A stretch of DNA of 64,000 nucleotides from Jiangella endophytica (lineage in GTDB: Bacteria; Actinomycetota; Actinomycetes; Jiangellales; Jiangellaceae), in contig NZ_QVAI01000003.1 of NCBI RefSeq assembly GCF_003427025.1, positions 62,001 to 126,000 on the forward strand. Reading direction: 5' to 3'. Position numbers and translations under genes: made by a program. Below are positions 61,215 through 64,000 of the stretch, one piece after another. Under the pieces are notes generated by a model. That model saw nothing but the letters and a program-made list of their open reading frames with translations. It ran no database searches and had not been told where the DNA came from. Within the stretch, counting starts at the first letter, position 1, and each line of letters begins with the position of its first letter.

Positions 61215-63425
61215 GTGGCGACATTCCTCTACCGGCTGGGCCGGTTCTCGTATCGGCGCCGCGGGGTGGTGCTGGCCATCTGGCTGGGCCTCGTCGCGCT
61301 CTTCGGGGTGGGCGCATCGACGCTGTCCGGGCCCACGTCCGACACGTTCTCCATCCCCGGCACCGAGTCCCAGGAGGCGTTCGACCTCCTCGAGGACCGG
61401 TTCCCCGGCGGCAACACCGACGGCGCCACGGCGCGCGTGGTGTTCGCCGCCCCCGAGGGTCAGGCGCTGACCGACCCCGCCAACCAGGCCGCGGTCGAGG
61501 AGGTCCTGGCCGACCTCGCGACGGCGCCGCAGGTCGCCCAGGTGCCCGACCCGTTCGAGTCCGGCACCGTGTCCGAGGACGCCACCATCGCGTTCTCTCA
61601 GGTCACCTACGCCGTTCCCTTCTTCGACCTCACTGATGAGGCGCGCGAGGCGCTCACCGAGGCCGCCGACGTGGGCCGCGACGCCGGCCTGACGGTCGAG
61701 CTGGGCGGTGAGGCCGCCATGAGCAACGAGGAGCCGGCCGGCACCGAGATCATCGGCATCGGCGTCGCCGCCGTGGTGCTGGTCCTCACGTTCGGCTCAC
61801 TGATCGCCGCCGGTCTGCCGCTGCTCACCGCCATCCTCGGCATCGTCATCGGCATCTCCGCCATCACCGCGGCCAGCGGCTTCATGGACATCGGATCCAG
61901 CACGCCGACGCTCGCGCTGATGCTCGGCCTCGCCGTCGGCATCGACTACGCGCTGTTCATCGTGTCGCGGTACCGGCACGAACTGGCCATCGGCCGCGAC
62001 GGCGAGGAGGCCGCCGGTCGCGCCGTCGGCACCGCCGGTTCCGCGGTCGTGTTCGCCGGGCTGACGGTCATGATCGCCCTGGCCGGCCTGTTCGTCGTCA
62101 ACATCCCGATGCTGACGGAGATGGGCCTGGCCGCGGCGCTCACCGTGGGCGTCGCCGTCGTCATCGCGCTCAGCCTGCTGCCGGCGCTGCTCGGCTTCGC
62201 CAAGCACCGGGTGCTGGGCGGACGGATCCCCGGCCTGCGCCGCATCCGCGAGCGGGCCACTGACGACGAGAGCAAGCCGACCCTGGGCCGGCGCTGGGTG
62301 AACCTGGTGACACGGCGGCCCGTCGCCGTGCTCACCGTCGCCGTCGTCGGCATGCTGGCGCTCGCCGCGCCGTTGCTCGACCTGCGGCTCGGCCTGCCCG
62401 ACGAAGGCAGTTCGCCGCCCGACAGCACGCAGCGCAAGGCCTACGACCTCACCGTCGAGGGCTTCGGCGCCGGCTTCAACGGCCCGCTCACGGTGGTCGT
62501 CGACGGCGCCGGCAGCCCCGACCCGCAGGCCGCCGCCGACGCCGTCGCCGCCTCGCTGCAGGGGCTGGAGGGGGTCGCCAACGTCACGCCGCCCATGCCC
62601 AACGAGGCCGGCGACACCGCGATCATCAACGTGGTGCCCGAGTTCGGCCCGGGCAGCGCCGAGACCGAGGACCTCGTCGGCGAGATCCGTGACCAGATCG
62701 GCGCGGTCGGCGACGACGCCGGGGCGAGCGTGTCCGTCACCGGTAGCACGGCCATCAACATCGACTTCTCCGAGCGCATGACCGAAGCGCTGCTGCCGTA
62801 CCTGGTGCTCGTGGTCGGGCTGTCGTTCGTGCTGCTGATGCTGGTGTTCCGGTCGCTGCTGGTGCCGCTGAAGGCCGCGCTGGGCTTCCTGCTCACGATG
62901 GGCGCGACGTTCGGTGCCATCGTCGCGGTGTTCCAGTGGGGCTGGTTCAACGGCCTGCTGGGCATCGAGCAGACCGGGCCGATCATCAGCATGCTGCCGA
63001 TCTTCCTGATCGGCGTCGTGTTCGGCCTCGCCATGGACTACCAGGTCTTCCTGGTGACTCGCATGCGCGAAGAGCACGTCCACGGGGCGTCGCCGAAGGA
63101 TTCGGTGGTCATCGGCTTCCAGCACGGCGCCCGGGTCGTCAGTGCCGCCGCACTGATCATGATCAGCGTGTTCGCCGCGTTCATCTTCGGCGGCGAGGAC
63201 GTCATCATGCAGGTCGGCCTCGCGCTGGCCGCGGCGGTCGCGTTCGACGCGTTCGTCGTCCGCATGACGATCGTCCCGGCGGTCATGACGCTGCTGGGCA
63301 GCCGAGCCTGGTTCCTGCCGCGCTGGCTGGACCGCCTGCTGCCGAACGTCGACGTCGAGGGCGAGAAGTTGGCCCGCCAGCTACGGGAGGAGCCGGAGCC
63401 GGAACTGGAGCCGGCGCAGCGTTAG
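61215..63425 (+). CDS. MMPL family RND transporter
   Basis: The 736-residue protein has 12 membrane segments in two halves of six with large extracellular loops after helices 1 and 7. Motifs: LMLGLAVGIDYALFIVSRYRHEL and FGLAMDYQVFLVTRMREEHVHG carry the conserved Asp-Tyr pairs of the proton relay. It exports lipids or small lipophilic compounds, as mycobacterial MmpL proteins do. The GTG at 61215 has a GGAG site and gives the common N-terminus VATFLYRLGRFSYRRRG; the frame extends upstream but is not supported. A strong hairpin follows. Confidence 0.93.
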   Translation: MATFLYRLGRFSYRRRGVVLAIWLGLVALFGVGASTLSGPTSDTFSIPGTESQEAFDLLEDRFPGGNTDGATARVVFAAPEGQALTDPANQAAVEEVLADLATAPQVAQVPDPFESGTVSEDATIAFSQVTYAVPFFDLTDEAREALTEAADVGRDAGLTVELGGEAAMSNEEPAGTEIIGIGVAAVVLVLTFGSLIAAGLPLLTAILGIVIGISAITAASGFMDIGSSTPTLALMLGLAVGIDYALFIVSRYRHELAIGRDGEEAAGRAVGTAGSAVVFAGLTVMIALAGLFVVNIPMLTEMGLAAALTVGVAVVIALSLLPALLGFAKHRVLGGRIPGLRRIRERATDDESKPTLGRRWVNLVTRRPVAVLTVAVVGMLALAAPLLDLRLGLPDEGSSPPDSTQRKAYDLTVEGFGAGFNGPLTVVVDGAGSPDPQAAADAVAASLQGLEGVANVTPPMPNEAGDTAIINVVPEFGPGSAETEDLVGEIRDQIGAVGDDAGASVSVTGSTAINIDFSERMTEALLPYLVLVVGLSFVLLMLVFRSLLVPLKAALGFLLTMGATFGAIVAVFQWGWFNGLLGIEQTGPIISMLPIFLIGVVFGLAMDYQVFLVTRMREEHVHGASPKDSVVIGFQHGARVVSAAALIMISVFAAFIFGGEDVIMQVGLALAAAVAFDAFVVRMTIVPAVMTLLGSRAWFLPRWLDRLLPNVDVEGEKLARQLREEPEPELEPAQR

Positions 63426-63442
63426 ACCCCCCGGTGAGAAGA

Positions 63443-63481
63443 GGACGGGCGGCCGGACGGAGAGGTCCCGGCCGCCCGTCC
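63443..63481 (+). terminator. Hairpin terminator after the MMPL gene
   Basis: A perfect 14-bp stem (63443-63456 with 63468-63481) and 11-base loop lie 17 bases after the MMPL stop. Confidence 0.7.
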
Positions 63482-63513
63482 GTCTGTCCGGCCCGCAGGC
63501 GGGCGGCTCACCG

Positions 63514-63597
63514 GCGTCCGGCAGCCGTCAGGGCGTCCGGCAGCCGTCAGGGCGTCCGGCAGCCGTCCGGGCGTCCGGCAGCCGTCCGGGCGTCCGG
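63514..63597. repeat. 19-bp tandem repeat, 4.4 copies
   Basis: The unit GCGTCCGGCAGCCGTCMGG starts at 63514, 63533, 63552, 63571 and 63590 (last partial). Copies differ at one position (A or C). It is non-coding and lies in the 356-base MMPL-tetR gap, so copy number could vary between strains. Confidence 0.9.
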
Positions 63598-63643
63598 CGC
63601 GGCCGGGGCCACGTCGCTGCGGACACAGGACTCTTCACGGATC

Positions 63644-63682
63644 ACCAGGAATGCATGCCTGGTGGAGCGGGAGGACGCATGC
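63644..63682. repeat. Second copy of the GCATGCCT dispersed repeat
   Basis: 63655-63678 matches the reverse complement of 42486-42509 with one mismatch in 24, and the palindromic GCATGC flank is partly kept (63649-63654). A short CCAGG/CCTGG stem closes it. Confidence 0.75.
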
Positions 63683-63745
63683 TGAACGTGATCATTTCCG
63701 GCCGCCGGGTGGCTGGGGGAGCGCAAGTTTTCTTAGTCAGCAGTT

Positions 63746-63760
63746 TTGCGGAGTCTGCAA
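63746..63760 (+). promoter_or_regulatory. Candidate TetR operator
   Basis: TTGCGGAGTCTGCAA is an imperfect palindrome 21 bases before the tetR start, within an AT-rich promoter stretch. It shares TTGC...TCCGCAA with the site upstream of the MMPL gene. Confidence 0.45.
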
Positions 63761-63781
63761 TTTTTCGATAAAGTCGTTGAC

Positions 63782-64000
63782 ATGACAGCAGAAGTGGGCC
63801 TGCGCGAGCGCAAGAAGGCGGCCACTCGCGCCGCCCTCGCCGCCGCCGCCAACCGGCTCGCCGTGGAGCAGGGGGTCGAGCACGTCACCGTCGAGGCGAT
63901 CGCCGCTGCCGCCGACGTGTCGCCCCGGACGTTCCACAACTACTTCTCCAGCCGCGAGGAGGCCATCGTGGCCTCCATCATCGACTGGGCCGAGCGACTC
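63782..64000 (+). CDS. TetR/AcrR family regulator (truncated by window end)
   Basis: The open frame runs to the last base; 73 residues are seen. MTAEVGLRERKKAATRAALAAAANRLAVEQGVEHVTVEAIAAAADVSPRTFHNYFSSREEAIVASI is the TetR helix-turn-helix with the typical F/Y-x-Y-F recognition end. The ligand domain lies outside. Placed downstream of the MMPL gene and sharing an operator-like sequence with it, it probably controls it. Confidence 0.9.
   Translation, partial: MTAEVGLRERKKAATRAALAAAANRLAVEQGVEHVTVEAIAAAADVSPRTFHNYFSSREEAIVASIIDWAERL

Noticed and set aside
63514-63597. Possible CRISPR array
   Set aside because: The 19-bp units are directly abutting with no spacers, so it is a tandem repeat.

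Overview
The window is high-GC actinobacterial chromosome (roughly 70% or more by eye). The gene order ffh, rpsP, KH, rimM, trmD, rplS, lepB, rnhB, DUF2469, YraN, comM, dprA, then rpsB, tsf, pyrH, frr, cdsA, rlmN is the standard actinobacterial arrangement. GTG starts, ATGA/GTGA stop-start overlaps and probably leaderless genes fit this. The secreted subtilase architectures recall Jiangella-like actinobacteria; that genus guess is inference from memory of families, not a search.

Layout. 0-6 kb: the tail of a secreted protein, a secreted subtilase-like protein that has lost its catalytic domain, an AlkB-like dioxygenase behind a LexA-type box, an MBL hydrolase and a lipoprotein. 6-17.7 kb: a TrmB/LuxR-type regulator divergent from a very large secreted subtilase with a C-terminal Asp-box propeller, a secreted GDPD, a two-gene ABC exporter, an APH(6)-like kinase, and a leftward cluster of a GNAT, an alpha/beta hydrolase and a histidine phosphatase with a broken second GNAT at its end. 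17.8-31.6 kb: SRP, ribosome biogenesis, signal peptidase, RNase HII and DNA-uptake genes, interrupted by an ArsR-type regulator/MFS unit with two matched operator palindromes. 31.9-42.3 kb: XerC-type recombinase, aminotransferase, a small toxin-antitoxin-like pair behind a double-M23 peptidase, and a five-gene oligopeptide ABC transporter. 43.1-48.8 kb: rpsB to rlmN.

48.9-64 kb: a DivIVA-repeat/VOC fusion protein; a MarR regulator divergent from an SDR; a four-peptidase run (M55, M20, S9, S66) that could degrade peptides or murein fragments; a ZIP metal transporter; a candidate secreted toxin/immunity pair; a secreted metallophosphoesterase; an MMPL transporter; and the start of a TetR regulator that shares an operator-like motif with the MMPL gene.

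Most unusual items: the DivIVA-VOC fusion, the candidate toxin/immunity pair, the catalytic-domain-less subtilase scaffold, the double-M23 protein with the toxin-antitoxin-like pair overlapping its end, and two dispersed structured repeat families. No tRNA, rRNA, IS element or CRISPR array was seen.
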